Below, one piece after another: positions 54,389-63,788 of a stretch of DNA of 64,000 nt (the stretch's first letter is position 1; each line of letters begins with the position of its first letter). The notes below the pieces were generated by a model. It ran no database searches. It saw only the letters and a program-made list of their open reading frames with translations, and was not told the DNA's origin. Location: NCBI GenBank assembly GCA_002480645.1, contig DLCN01000003.1, positions 265,267 through 329,266 on the forward strand, read 5' to 3'. Position numbers and translations under genes: made by a program. The stretch comes from Balneolaceae bacterium UBA7797. Lineage in GTDB: Bacteria > Bacteroidota > Rhodothermia > Balneolales > Balneolaceae.

Positions 54389-56809
54389 ATGAAATATCAA
54401 CGGATACTAATGCTGATGCTATTGCTTGTAGTGAGCTTTTCTTTAATGAATTGCTCATCGGAGGAACAACGCAATGCAAAGAAAGCAGATGAGATCATCA
54501 GCTCAATGACACTGGAGCAAAAAGCCAAACTTGTTATTGGAACCGGAATGTTTTTTGAATTACCGGAAGGCATGGAATCTCCTTTTCCTGACCCTTTCGA
54601 AGGACTGGAAGATGAGGAATATGTGGAAATGGTAGACCGGATCCGAAAGTATCTGCCGGGTGCAGCCGGAAATACAGCTGCCTTTGAGGATCTGGGAATC
54701 ACTACGCAGGTGATGGCCGATGGTCCGGCGGGATTACGGGTTCAGCCAAACCGGAAAGGGGAAGACCGCACGTACTACTGTACCGCATTCCCGATCGCCA
54801 CCGTAACTGCCTCTTCCTGGGATACAGATCTGGCTTATAGCATTGGTGAAGCAATGGGTAAAGAACTACTGGAATATGGCGGGGATATCCTGCTCGCTCC
54901 GGCATTGAATATCCAGCGCGATGTTTTGTGCGGACGTAATTTTGAGTATTACTCCGAAGATCCGTTGGTGAGTGGAAAAATGGCCGCAGCTGTAGTTAAC
55001 GGAGTTCAGTCTAATGGGGTGGGTACTTCCATCAAACATTATGTGGCTAATAATCAGGAGACCAACCGGCAAACGGTGAATACCATCGTAAGTGAACGCG
55101 CCCAACGTGAACTTTACCTGAAGGGTTTTGAGATAGCAGTCAAAGAATCACAGCCCTGGACGGTGATGTCCTCTTATAATAAGGTGAACGGGGAGTATAC
55201 TTCTGAAAGTCATGATCTGCTTACCAAAGTTCTCCGCGATGATTGGGGATTTGAAGGCTATGTAGTGACCGATTGGGGCGGAGGAAGTGACGTTGTAGCC
55301 CAGATGAAAGCCGGAAATGATTTGGTCATGCCGGGTAGTCCTGCTCAGTATAAACGCATCATTGAAGCCGTGGAAAGTGGTGAACTGGATGAGTCGGTAT
55401 TGGATACCAACATTCACAGAATGCTGATGATCATGTTCAAAACACCGAAATACAGAGGATATGAATATTCAGATGATCCGGATCTGGATGCCCATGCGCT
55501 GGTAACACGTCAGGCCGCAACCGATGGTATGGTATTGCTGGAAAATAAAGATTCAGCACTTCCTATCACTTCAGACATCAAGAATCTGGCTGTATTCGGC
55601 ACAGGTTCTTATGAATTCATTGCCGGAGGAACAGGAAGTGGGGATGTGAATGAAGCATACACCATTTCACTCATCCAGGGTTTGGAAGAAGCCGGATTAA
55701 CTCCTCATGAAGAATTGAAAAGTACCTATCAGAAGTATATTAAAGACACTCGTGACAGCTGGCCGGAACCTGCCAATTTCTGGGAAGCATGGGGACGTGA
55801 TAGTCAGCCGGTGGAACAAATGAAGGTGACTTCTAAATTAGCTAAGAAAATGGCCGGAGAAAGTGACGCCGCACTCATCACCATAAGTAGAAATTCCGGA
55901 GAAGGCGGGGACCGAAAGCCGGTTCCGGGTGACTTCTATCTGAATGAAACTGAAAAGGAAATGATCTCGAATGTGTCAGAAGCATTTCAGGCGGAAGGAA
56001 AGAAAGTGATCGTTGTGCTGAATATCGGTGGAGCCATCGAAACAATGAGCTGGGCAGATATTCCTGATGCGGTGTTGCTGGCATGGCAGCCGGGACAGGA
56101 AGCCGGAAATTCCGTGGTTGATGTACTCACAGGGAAAGTGAATCCTTCCGGTAAACTGGCAGTTTCCATCCCGGTAACGTACGAAGAGACGCCAACCGCA
56201 GAGAACTTCCCGGGATATGCTATCGATGGTGAAAAAGATGATTCTGATAACCTGTCCGGATTCTCATTACGTCGTCGTGTGCCTTGGGAAGTGGTGTATG
56301 AAGAGGATATTTTTGTCGGATATCGCTACTACAACACCTTTGAAAAACCGGTGGCTTACGAGTTTGGGTACGGTCAGTCGTATACGAGCTTTGGATACAA
56401 GAACCTGAACGTAGATCAGGATGAATTCACGGGAAAATTAACTTTCAGTCTGGAGATATCGAATACCGGTGATGTGGCTGGTAGAGAAGTTGTGCAGATA
56501 TATGCATCTAAACCGGATGGCAAACTGGTAAAACCGGTAGATGAACTCGTGGCCTTCGATAAGACTCCGATGCTTCAACCCGGGCAGTCTGCAACTCTCA
56601 GTTTTGAGCTGGGAACCATGGACCTGGCCAGCTTTGATGAAAACCGATCACTCTGGATCGTGGAACCGGGAACGTATGAACTGAAAGCAGGAGCATCTTC
56701 CAGAAATATTCTCTTGTCAGATACCTTTACCGTCTCTGAAGAGATCGCAGGAGATAAAGTTACCAAAGCGGCTGCTCCGCAACGGGAATTTACCCGACTG
56801 AAACCTTAA
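54389..56809 (+). CDS. Exported GH3 beta-glycosidase lipoprotein
   Basis: 806 residues. Lipoprotein signal with C22 in LMNCSS. GH3 barrel with GPAGLRVQP, SIKHYVANNQE and nucleophile D295 in YVVTDWGGG. The GH3 C-terminal sandwich follows, then a fibronectin-III-like domain (ISNTGDVAGREVVQIY). It cleaves beta-linked terminal sugars outside the cytoplasm, the natural partner of the upstream esterases that strip side chains. It differs clearly from the leaderless GH3 at 2548-4812. A terminator follows. Confidence 0.92.
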   Translation: MKYQRILMLMLLLVVSFSLMNCSSEEQRNAKKADEIISSMTLEQKAKLVIGTGMFFELPEGMESPFPDPFEGLEDEEYVEMVDRIRKYLPGAAGNTAAFEDLGITTQVMADGPAGLRVQPNRKGEDRTYYCTAFPIATVTASSWDTDLAYSIGEAMGKELLEYGGDILLAPALNIQRDVLCGRNFEYYSEDPLVSGKMAAAVVNGVQSNGVGTSIKHYVANNQETNRQTVNTIVSERAQRELYLKGFEIAVKESQPWTVMSSYNKVNGEYTSESHDLLTKVLRDDWGFEGYVVTDWGGGSDVVAQMKAGNDLVMPGSPAQYKRIIEAVESGELDESVLDTNIHRMLMIMFKTPKYRGYEYSDDPDLDAHALVTRQAATDGMVLLENKDSALPITSDIKNLAVFGTGSYEFIAGGTGSGDVNEAYTISLIQGLEEAGLTPHEELKSTYQKYIKDTRDSWPEPANFWEAWGRDSQPVEQMKVTSKLAKKMAGESDAALITISRNSGEGGDRKPVPGDFYLNETEKEMISNVSEAFQAEGKKVIVVLNIGGAIETMSWADIPDAVLLAWQPGQEAGNSVVDVLTGKVNPSGKLAVSIPVTYEETPTAENFPGYAIDGEKDDSDNLSGFSLRRRVPWEVVYEEDIFVGYRYYNTFEKPVAYEFGYGQSYTSFGYKNLNVDQDEFTGKLTFSLEISNTGDVAGREVVQIYASKPDGKLVKPVDELVAFDKTPMLQPGQSATLSFELGTMDLASFDENRSLWIVEPGTYELKAGASSRNILLSDTFTVSEEIAGDKVTKAAAPQREFTRLKP

Positions 56810-56831
56810 AAGAATTCCATTGAGATGACTA

Positions 56832-56864
56832 AAAGGAGCGTTCGAAGGAAGGCTCCTTTTTTTT
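56832..56864 (+). terminator. Terminator after the GH3 gene
   Basis: Stem AAAGGAGC/GCTCCTTT with loop of ~12 bases, followed by T residues; placed at the junction with the convergent CPBP gene. Confidence 0.82.
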
Positions 56865-56869
56865 ATGGA

Positions 56870-57658
56870 TCACATTCCGGATACTTTTTTCATCCACAGG
56901 GTCTTGCCGGTAATTTCCAGTTCTTTTCCCTGTCTTTTTTTATAGATCACGGTGAAGGTTATGGCAAAAGCCACTGTTGAATACCGGAATACGTTCCCCC
57001 ATAGATTCCCAAAAGCATTATCTGATACGGAAAAAAGCAGCCAGGAAAGATTCATGAACAGATGTAGGAACACCGGGATCCAGAGATTGAACGACCATTC
57101 ACTGTACATCCACGCAAAAAGTATGGCCCCCATGAACGTTGTCATAAAAATACCGATCATGGTGCCCATATCCTGACTCTGGTACAAATGAACCGAGCCG
57201 AAGAGGAGGGCTCCGATTATGATGGATGGCAAAAAACCGAATTTGGTGAAGCGGTAGATCATCCCGAATAAAAAAGCTCTGAAATACAGCTCTTCAAAAA
57301 AACCGGCGGCTATGGTCCGGATAAAGATCCCGTCAAAGGAGATCTCATCAGTGAAAGAGAACAGGAACCCATACCCGATAAACATGGGAAGGGTAAATAA
57401 CAACGCAAACCCGGCTCCCTGAATCAGTGAACCTTTTAATCCCAATGAATCAATACTTTGTTCGGGTTTAGTGATGAGTACAGTCCCTATAAAAAGCGGA
57501 ATTCCAAAAAGCACATAAGCAATGAAATGAGCCACACTTAATTGTGGAATAATGCCATATAACCACTCGCGTACGTGATAGAAATATCGTTCGTCCAGCA
57601 CATAATAGATCAGAAATGAAAGGAGGGTGATACCGAGAATTCTGAGCGATTTTTTCAT
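56870..57658 (-). CDS. CPBP family intramembrane metalloprotease
   Basis: 262 residues, about seven to eight membrane helices. The family motifs are present: E122-E123-xxx-R127 in FFEELYFR, H157 in FGSVHLYQ and H199-xxx-N203 in FLHLFMN. CPBP (Abi/Rce1-like) proteins are membrane-embedded peptidases; substrates are usually unknown, and some confer bacteriocin self-immunity. No bacteriocin gene is nearby. It is 21 bases after the small protein gene at 57680. Confidence 0.9.
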   Translation of the reverse strand: MKKSLRILGITLLSFLIYYVLDERYFYHVREWLYGIIPQLSVAHFIAYVLFGIPLFIGTVLITKPEQSIDSLGLKGSLIQGAGFALLFTLPMFIGYGFLFSFTDEISFDGIFIRTIAAGFFEELYFRAFLFGMIYRFTKFGFLPSIIIGALLFGSVHLYQSQDMGTMIGIFMTTFMGAILFAWMYSEWSFNLWIPVFLHLFMNLSWLLFSVSDNAFGNLWGNVFRYSTVAFAITFTVIYKKRQGKELEITGKTLWMKKVSGM

Positions 57659-57679
57659 AGAACTTGATGGAAGTAAGTT

Positions 57680-58054
57680 TTAGTTCTTTAATTCATTGAA
57701 GAGCACTTCATCATCAAACTCAACCTTTGAGATATGGCGGATCTTATTGTTCCAATCCAGCGGGGTCCAGTATTTGGGATATTTAATGACGATCTCGTCG
57801 CCGATGAGTTTTCTCTGTAGTTCTGATATCTCTAAACCCATCTCCTGACCTCTGTTTATGTAAAATGTCCGGTCGTTGTTTTCTAAAACGAAGATCACAT
57901 CTTTGTTCTCAGTTCCAAATATACTCTTCACTATTCCGGTCTCAACAATAGCATTTTTTTCAGTTACTATAGGAACCGGTCTGAATACTAAAACAGCCGC
58001 AGTTAATGCAAACAGGCCAATGGTAACTAGTGAATAAGTAATGGTTCGTTTCAT
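57680..58054 (-). CDS. Small single-helix membrane-anchored protein, unknown
   Basis: 124 residues. One N-terminal helix (TYSLVTIGLFALTAAVLVFR), then a soluble beta-rich domain (~30-124) with IVETGIVKSIFGTENKDVIF and KYWTPLDW. It resembles the periplasmic domain of small FCB-group hypotheticals, but I cannot name the family. ATG start. Sits between the esterase and the CPBP gene in the same direction. Confidence 0.6.
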   Translation of the reverse strand: MKRTITYSLVTIGLFALTAAVLVFRPVPIVTEKNAIVETGIVKSIFGTENKDVIFVLENNDRTFYINRGQEMGLEISELQRKLIGDEIVIKYPKYWTPLDWNNKIRHISKVEFDDEVLFNELKN

Positions 58055-58113
58055 AATGGAAGCAGTTCAGGTTGGTAGTAAGCCAATGTAATTGATAGCC
58101 AAAATGTTACTGT

Positions 58114-59622
58114 TTATTTGAGTTTATCCTGTATTTGCTCCAGCACTCTTTTATTCGAAAACTGTTGGCAATGTACCTGCATGGGGGCAAACTCAATAAC
58201 GGCATCAGAAACCGGATCTTTAGCAGAAGACAAAAAATCAGCGAATGTGCGCGTTGCTACATTAAGGTAGAATTGATCCATATCGCCGGCCCAGATATAA
58301 ATTTTATCGTCCAGTTTAGGGCCGATTTCATCCCAGTTTTCCATGACATATAGTTTGAAATCATACTTTTTCCAGTATTCCGCAACTGAGTGATTGATTT
58401 CTCCGGTTTTTGAATCAAACAACGGTTCAGGGAGACCATTCTCACCTTTTGGACTATAAAGCGCTGTATGTGCGCTGAACTGTCCACCTGAATTCAGATA
58501 CGAATCTGAACTGCCAAGCACATTTTCATACTGAATAAACCTTCTGAGAGAGAGAAGGGGCTCACCGGAGATGTCGCGCATTACAGGGCGTTCGTACCCG
58601 AATTCGTTGACAAAGGCATTTTCATCCTTATAAATGTTTATGAGCTGATAATTTTCAAACTCCACGGCATCCGGACTGTAAGAAAAAACTGCACCGAATG
58701 TGTCTGGATAATAAAGTTGAAGCCCGAGAGAAACCCAGCCTCCCGTTGAGCATCCGTCCACAAAACGGGTTTCCATATCATCACTGCCTCTGTATTCCGA
58801 TTCGATGTAAGGAATGAGTTCATTGATGAGTGCATATCCATAGGGGCCACTGTTATCAGAATCCATTTGATAAGAGTCTCCGAACGGACCTTCACCATCC
58901 AGGAAAACATTGATCACTTCCGGTGCATCTCCTGATGTCCACCAGTTCATAAAATCCTGATTTTCCAACAGTCTGTTAATTCGGGTGTATCGCCCGCCAT
59001 AGCCTGAAACATTGTATCGAATGGCATATTCAGCACCTTTTTTGTAACCGTCCGGTAATAGCACTGCTGCTTTCAGAGTCATCGGTTTGTCCCACCATTT
59101 GGACAGCGTATCACTGGTGAATTCAATAAAACGTGCCAGATCGTGATCTTTAACAGCTCTATCCGGAATGACCTGATCTAAGGTGAACTCTAAATGTTCG
59201 GTACTGCCAATGGTTATTTTATGTTTGGTGCTGTAGATATTTCCGGGTGCATCTATTCTTGATTCCAGTGTATCCTGATCCCATAAAACCTGAGCGTAAT
59301 ATTCACCGTCAGGAATTTCATTAAATGTCCATTCAGGGGTGCCGATCCAGTCAGTAAAGTCATTCAACTGTACAGGTGATTCAGGATCGATTCCTGTCAG
59401 GTTTTTAGCGAAAATGTGTGTCGGGGCAAATGGATTGGGCCACGTTTGTGTTCGTGGTTCCAGCTGTGGATTTTGAGTAAGAAAAAGGAACATGCGACCA
59501 TTTTCATCAAAGTCACTTTTTAGTTCTTCAGATATAGTGATGGTAACATCAATTCCGGAATTTGAATCTGAATAGCTGCTCAGAACAAAAAGAAGCAGGA
59601 TTATGGTGAGTTTATAAGGCAT
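58114..59622 (-). CDS. Large exported esterase, alpha/beta-hydrolase
   Basis: 502 residues; N-terminal signal sequence (~1-16). An N-terminal beta-rich domain (~20-170) precedes an alpha/beta-hydrolase domain with nucleophile S292 in VDGCSTGGWVS and the C-terminal histidine in APMQVHCQQF. The family resembles the 'esterase-like, GCSTGG' group annotated as alpha/beta-hydrolase-fold proteins in Bacteroidota. Probably another acyl esterase of the locus; its orientation is opposite to the main esterase operon. The 190-base gap 59623-59812 to the next gene shows nothing recognisable. Confidence 0.75.
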   Translation of the reverse strand: MPYKLTIILLLFVLSSYSDSNSGIDVTITISEELKSDFDENGRMFLFLTQNPQLEPRTQTWPNPFAPTHIFAKNLTGIDPESPVQLNDFTDWIGTPEWTFNEIPDGEYYAQVLWDQDTLESRIDAPGNIYSTKHKITIGSTEHLEFTLDQVIPDRAVKDHDLARFIEFTSDTLSKWWDKPMTLKAAVLLPDGYKKGAEYAIRYNVSGYGGRYTRINRLLENQDFMNWWTSGDAPEVINVFLDGEGPFGDSYQMDSDNSGPYGYALINELIPYIESEYRGSDDMETRFVDGCSTGGWVSLGLQLYYPDTFGAVFSYSPDAVEFENYQLINIYKDENAFVNEFGYERPVMRDISGEPLLSLRRFIQYENVLGSSDSYLNSGGQFSAHTALYSPKGENGLPEPLFDSKTGEINHSVAEYWKKYDFKLYVMENWDEIGPKLDDKIYIWAGDMDQFYLNVATRTFADFLSSAKDPVSDAVIEFAPMQVHCQQFSNKRVLEQIQDKLK

Positions 59623-59812
59623 AAGTAGGAATAGATTGCAGAAAATTATAAGACTCCAATAAACAAAATTTCTGCGTTACATCCATTTATTGCAGTATGG
59701 TTAAAAAAAGGGGATACCCTGATTGTAAATCACCACAGTAAATCATAGCTATATAATTAGCCTTAATTACTTATCATCAAATGGAGATCAACAGTTAAAA
59801 AACTACTATCTA

Positions 59813-60457
59813 ATGAGAATATTAGTGCTTGGAGCCTCGGGCGGATGTGGAAAAGAAGTGGTAAAGCAGGCAACTTCAAAAGGATATGAAATTACTTCTG
59901 TAGTAAGACCGCAAACAGAATACGAAGCACATGAGGGTGAAACAGTACTACGCGGTAGTGTTTTGGATAAAGAATTCTTGCAGCGGGCAGTAAAGGATGT
60001 CGGTGCTGTGATTTCCTGTCTGGGATTGAACAGGAAGAATCAAACGAATCCGTGGTCTGACATTGTTTCTCCGGTGAATCTGACCTCAGAGGTAGCAAGC
60101 CATTTGGTTGAACTGTTATCACCAAAGACGAAAGTAGTGGTGATCAGTGCAGGTGGTGTACATGAAAGCTTCAGTGAGACGAATCTGATGATTCGCTTTC
60201 TCATCAGGACAAGCAGTCTGGGACCTGCATACCGGGATCTTGAAAATATGGAGGAGATACTCCACGATAGTGATCTCGATTGGCTGGCAGTACGACCGGT
60301 TACCCTCACAAATGGCACCGTTACCAATAAAGTAAAGATTACAGTTCGCTATTCACTGTTTTCAACCATTTCCAGAGGAGATGTGGCTGCGTGGATGTTA
60401 GACGCTTTAGAGCGAAAGGTGGCATTCCATCCGCACACAGAAATGATCAGAGCCTGA
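59813..60457 (+). CDS. NAD(P)-binding reductase (NmrA/atypical SDR)
   Basis: 214 residues. Rossmann motif GASGGCGKEV (7-16), then ISAGGVHES and a DWLAVRPVTLTNG block typical of the NAD(P)H-binding 'SDR5'/BVR-B-like group. It lacks an obvious YxxxK pair. Probably a small oxidoreductase or flavin-reductase-like enzyme in the cytoplasm. Monocistronic. Confidence 0.85.
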   Translation: MRILVLGASGGCGKEVVKQATSKGYEITSVVRPQTEYEAHEGETVLRGSVLDKEFLQRAVKDVGAVISCLGLNRKNQTNPWSDIVSPVNLTSEVASHLVELLSPKTKVVVISAGGVHESFSETNLMIRFLIRTSSLGPAYRDLENMEEILHDSDLDWLAVRPVTLTNGTVTNKVKITVRYSLFSTISRGDVAAWMLDALERKVAFHPHTEMIRA

Positions 60458-60499
60458 ATTAAGCTCGTGAGACAGCATCATCCGGTGATATCAGGTTAT

Positions 60500-61321
60500 C
60501 TACCCCAAATATTCATAATACACGCCTTCATGATGCATAAACGTACTGTCTTTCCTGTTAAGATCTAACGGACCACCATCAAAATTGGTCGCCCGTAAAC
60601 CCAGTTCGTTGAACAAGGCGGCCGTTGAGGCAAAGTCCCACAGACTGCCACCACCGATCTCTTTCTTCGGATATTTGATCATACAAGCCGGCGCATGTTG
60701 CAACACTTTGATGGCGTTTAATACCGAACCACCACCAATCAGAACCCTGAACTCTTTTAAGCCCAGCTCTTCTACTTTTTCATTCAATAACCGGATCAGC
60801 TCTTCCTTGCGGGGCGTTACTTCCAGAGTTTTATCGGAAACGAAGGTCAGATATTCATTGGAGGATTCCAGCGTTATCGGTTTATCATTTTGATAGACCC
60901 CGTGCCCTTTTGCTCCGTGATATAAGGTCCCGGTGGATGGATCATAGATCACTCCAATTACCGCTTCACCATCTTTGGCTACCAGGGCAATGGAGATCGA
61001 GAAATCCGGCACTTTATTGATAAAAGCCAGCGTTCCGTCGATGGGATCGATACACCAGAAATAATCCTTCTCGAACCGGCTACCGTCGTCTTCGGTTTCT
61101 TCCGTTAACAGTGCCAGATCGTGAGATTCGCAGGTGGGAAGCAAATGTGACAGAATAATATCCTCACATTCTCTGTCCACTTTCGTAACTACCTGAGAGG
61201 CATAATTGACTCCACCTTGTTTTTCTTCAAAGGTGATGTCTTCATCCATATAGCTTTTTAGGTGTTTGCCGGCAGCAAGCGCTGCTTCGATCGCAATTTC
61301 TTTGAGTGGTAATAGATTCAT
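60500..61321 (-). CDS. Inositol monophosphatase-family phosphatase (CysQ/SuhB-like)
   Basis: 273 residues. EETEDDG, then CIDPIDGTLAFINKVPDFSI, the metal-binding core of the Li+-sensitive phosphatase family, and the second aspartate in GGSLWDFAS. Substrates in the family are 3'-phosphoadenosine 5'-phosphate or inositol phosphates. CysQ is the closest functional guess but not certain. It overlaps the APH-like kinase by 4 bases (ATGA) and ends the two-gene unit. Confidence 0.88.
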   Translation of the reverse strand: MNLLPLKEIAIEAALAAGKHLKSYMDEDITFEEKQGGVNYASQVVTKVDRECEDIILSHLLPTCESHDLALLTEETEDDGSRFEKDYFWCIDPIDGTLAFINKVPDFSISIALVAKDGEAVIGVIYDPSTGTLYHGAKGHGVYQNDKPITLESSNEYLTFVSDKTLEVTPRKEELIRLLNEKVEELGLKEFRVLIGGGSVLNAIKVLQHAPACMIKYPKKEIGGGSLWDFASTAALFNELGLRATNFDGGPLDLNRKDSTFMHHEGVYYEYLG

Positions 61322-62271
61322 CTTGAGAGTGAGTGTATAACTTGTTGAGTAATGCGTTCGCTGTAACTGTTAATCTTCCAGTGCCCCGGACTCCATCCTT
61401 TCAGAAACCGATGAAAATCAGCCCAGGCGACCCGGTAAAGTGATCTCCATTCTTCTTCCAGCGCTTTATTAGGAGCGTCCAGTTCAGCCTGTAGGTAGTG
61501 GAAATAGGTATTCAGAATGTTGCTTTCATACTGTTCAGATTCCCGTTCGTTCAGGCAACTGCCAATGAAATAAGCCACGTCTTTCATTCCGCAACCGCCG
61601 CCAACATACTGGAAATCAACGGCGGCAACATCTCCATCCGGTCCGAAGCAGAAATTAGCGAGCTTAGCATCCCCGTGAACTAATGTTTTATAGGTACAGT
61701 CATTTAATTTCTTATCGATCAGGGGAGCCGCTTCTTTTAGAGCCTGATCATTCAGTTCTTCCAGTTCCTGTGGCCGGGTTTCCAGATGCCAGTAGGTACC
61801 GGTTTCCCAAAGTCCGGAAGGAGAAGCTCCCAGAAAAGATGCATGAAACTGAGCCAGCCAATGCAGACAGGAGTCAATTTCAGACCAGTTTACGGATCTT
61901 TTACGATGAGGATATCCGGCCGTATCCAGATCTTCTAAAATGATAAGCACTTCATCTTCATGATGATCAACAGCGAGACATTCAGGTAAACGGGCGTTGC
62001 TATGTTTACTGTAGTTTTCGTACCAGTTGGTTTCTACTTCATACGATTTCAGTTTTCGCTGATGTCCGATGTCGGTATTCCATCCTCGGGGATGGTAGTC
62101 TGATTTAGGAGTCTGCACATGCTTGACAACCACAGAGTTGATATCGGAACCTTCCAAACCAATTCGCATAATCTGTCCGTACCCGCTCCATAATTCCTGA
62201 ATTTCTTCATGACGGGTGATGGACGTAGCTCCGGTAGCTCTCTTAATAACTGATCTGAAATAGTCGTTCAT
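61318..62271 (-). CDS. APH/choline-kinase-like phosphotransferase
   Basis: 317 residues. N-lobe with K50 in VVVKHVQT and a DLD hinge (ILEDLD), then the kinase Brenner-type motif LVHGDAKLANFCF (D201, N206) and the metal aspartate D219 in AVDFQY. It belongs to the aminoglycoside-phosphotransferase/EcKinase-like group, acting on small molecules rather than proteins. The overlapping phosphatase gene downstream suggests a phosphorylation/dephosphorylation pair. No antibiotic-resistance claim is made. Confidence 0.85.
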   Translation of the reverse strand: MNDYFRSVIKRATGATSITRHEEIQELWSGYGQIMRIGLEGSDINSVVVKHVQTPKSDYHPRGWNTDIGHQRKLKSYEVETNWYENYSKHSNARLPECLAVDHHEDEVLIILEDLDTAGYPHRKRSVNWSEIDSCLHWLAQFHASFLGASPSGLWETGTYWHLETRPQELEELNDQALKEAAPLIDKKLNDCTYKTLVHGDAKLANFCFGPDGDVAAVDFQYVGGGCGMKDVAYFIGSCLNERESEQYESNILNTYFHYLQAELDAPNKALEEEWRSLYRVAWADFHRFLKGWSPGHWKINSYSERITQQVIHSLSR

Positions 62272-62324
62272 AGGGTTAGGAATATACTAAAACCAGAGCG
62301 GATAGTCCCCCTTTGAAGAGGGAT

Positions 62325-62353
62325 CAATCAACACAGGGATTCTGTGTTGATTG
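62325..62353. repeat. Perfect 12-bp inverted repeat in the intergenic region
   Basis: CAATCAACACAG/CTGTGTTGATTG with loop GGATT, flanked by a second weaker CCCCC/GGGGG arm (62307-62311, 62355-62359). It lies in the 242-base gap between the APH-like gene and trpB and lacks a T tract, so it looks like a mobile palindromic element or RNA fold rather than a terminator. Confidence 0.7.
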
Positions 62354-62513
62354 TGGGGGATGTCGAACAGGCATGTATCTATGTGTAGGTATAGGCTTTA
62401 TCCTGATTCCGGGGAGGAAGTTCTGAGATCAGTTCACGAAAAATTCACTTCATATGTCTATATAAATCAATTCAAAGGAAAAATCATAAAATCGCAGGTT
62501 CAATAACATTCTC

Positions 62514-63719
62514 ATGACTGACTACTTCAAGCAATACCCTGACAAAAAAGGATACTTTAAAGAATACGGCGGCTCATTTATTCCCCCTGATCTGCAGGAA
62601 GAGATGGATAAGATCACCGATGCTTACCACAGCATCAGTAAATCGCACAATTTCATTTCCGAGTTACGCAGTATCCGTAAACATTTTCAGGGGCGACCGA
62701 CTCCGGTGTATTATTGTCAGAATTTATCAGCAAAATACGGTGGACGCATTTATCTGAAACGGGAAGATCTGAATCATTCAGGAGCGCATAAGCTGAACCA
62801 CTGTATGGGTGAAGCGTTACTGGCCAAACATCTGGGTAAAAAGAAACTGATCGCAGAAACCGGTGCAGGTCAGCACGGAGTGGCATTGGCAACAGCGGCC
62901 GCATATTTCGGACTCGAATGTGAGATCCACATGGGGGAAGTAGATATGGCCAAGGAACATCCCAATGTGGTTCGGATGAAAATCCTGGGAGCGGAAGTTG
63001 TTCCGGTATCACACGGATTAAAAACATTGAAAGAAGCCGTGGATTCAGCCTTTGGAGCTTATCTGGAAGATCCGGTGAATTCCATTTACTGTATCGGATC
63101 GGTGGTCGGGCCGCATCCGTTCCCGATGATGGTTCGCGATTTCCAGCGGGTGGTTGGTATTGAGGCTCAGGAACAATTCTTTGAAATGACCGGCGAAGAT
63201 CCGGATCATGTAGTAGCCTGCGTTGGTGGCGGAAGTAATGCTATGGGAATATTCTCCGGGTTCCTGCATCTGGAAGATGTCACACTTCACGGTGTTGAAC
63301 CGGGCGGAATCGGTACTAAACTAGGCGATCACGCAAGTACCATCACGTTTGGAAAACCGGGCGTTATACACGGATTCAAATGCTACACGCTTCAGGATGA
63401 AAAGGGGGAACCTGCTCCGGTGTACTCCGTAGCCAGCGGACTCGATTATCCCGGTGTAGGACCGGAGCACAGTATGCTTAAAGATCTGGGTAAAGTGGAA
63501 TACGGCGTTGCTGATGATGCCGAAACCATTGATGCCTTCTATGAGCTAAGCAGGATGGAAGGAATTATCCCGGCGCTGGAAAGTGCCCATGCCGTGGCAT
63601 ATGGTTTAAAACTGGCCAAGGAAAACCAGCAGGAATCCATCCTGATCAATCTGAGTGGTCGTGGCGACAAAGACATCGACTTTGTGGTGGATAAATACGG
63701 TTTACCGGAAGATAACTAA
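62514..63719 (+). CDS. trpB: Tryptophan synthase beta chain (stand-alone)
   Basis: 401 residues. PLP lysine K93 in KREDLNHSGAHKLNH, AETGAGQHGVALATAAA, the phosphate loop GGGSNAMG and SVVGPHPFPMMVRDFQ. It joins indole and serine to tryptophan; the TrpB1 pattern is intact. No trpA or other trp gene is adjacent, and the sequence near the active site is somewhat diverged (HKLNHCMGE rather than HKINNxxGQ), so it may be a second, stand-alone TrpB. Unusually, the N-terminus starts with DYFKQYPDKKGYF. Confidence 0.9.
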   Translation: MTDYFKQYPDKKGYFKEYGGSFIPPDLQEEMDKITDAYHSISKSHNFISELRSIRKHFQGRPTPVYYCQNLSAKYGGRIYLKREDLNHSGAHKLNHCMGEALLAKHLGKKKLIAETGAGQHGVALATAAAYFGLECEIHMGEVDMAKEHPNVVRMKILGAEVVPVSHGLKTLKEAVDSAFGAYLEDPVNSIYCIGSVVGPHPFPMMVRDFQRVVGIEAQEQFFEMTGEDPDHVVACVGGGSNAMGIFSGFLHLEDVTLHGVEPGGIGTKLGDHASTITFGKPGVIHGFKCYTLQDEKGEPAPVYSVASGLDYPGVGPEHSMLKDLGKVEYGVADDAETIDAFYELSRMEGIIPALESAHAVAYGLKLAKENQQESILINLSGRGDKDIDFVVDKYGLPEDN

Positions 63720-63742
63720 ATAGGGTGTTTAACTGATATTTG

Positions 63743-63778
63743 AAGTCCTGCTCCTGCTCCGTCAGGCGGGACTTTTTT
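63743..63778 (+). terminator. Terminator after trpB
   Basis: Stem AAGTCCTGC/GCGGGACTT (one G-T wobble) with a 14-base loop, then T residues. Starts 23 bases after the trpB stop. Confidence 0.7.
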
Positions 63779-63788
63779 GTTTCAATCC

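Noticed and set aside
61318..62271. APH-like gene as an aminoglycoside resistance determinant
   Set aside because: It belongs to the broad small-molecule kinase group and overlaps a phosphatase gene; nothing points to an antibiotic substrate.
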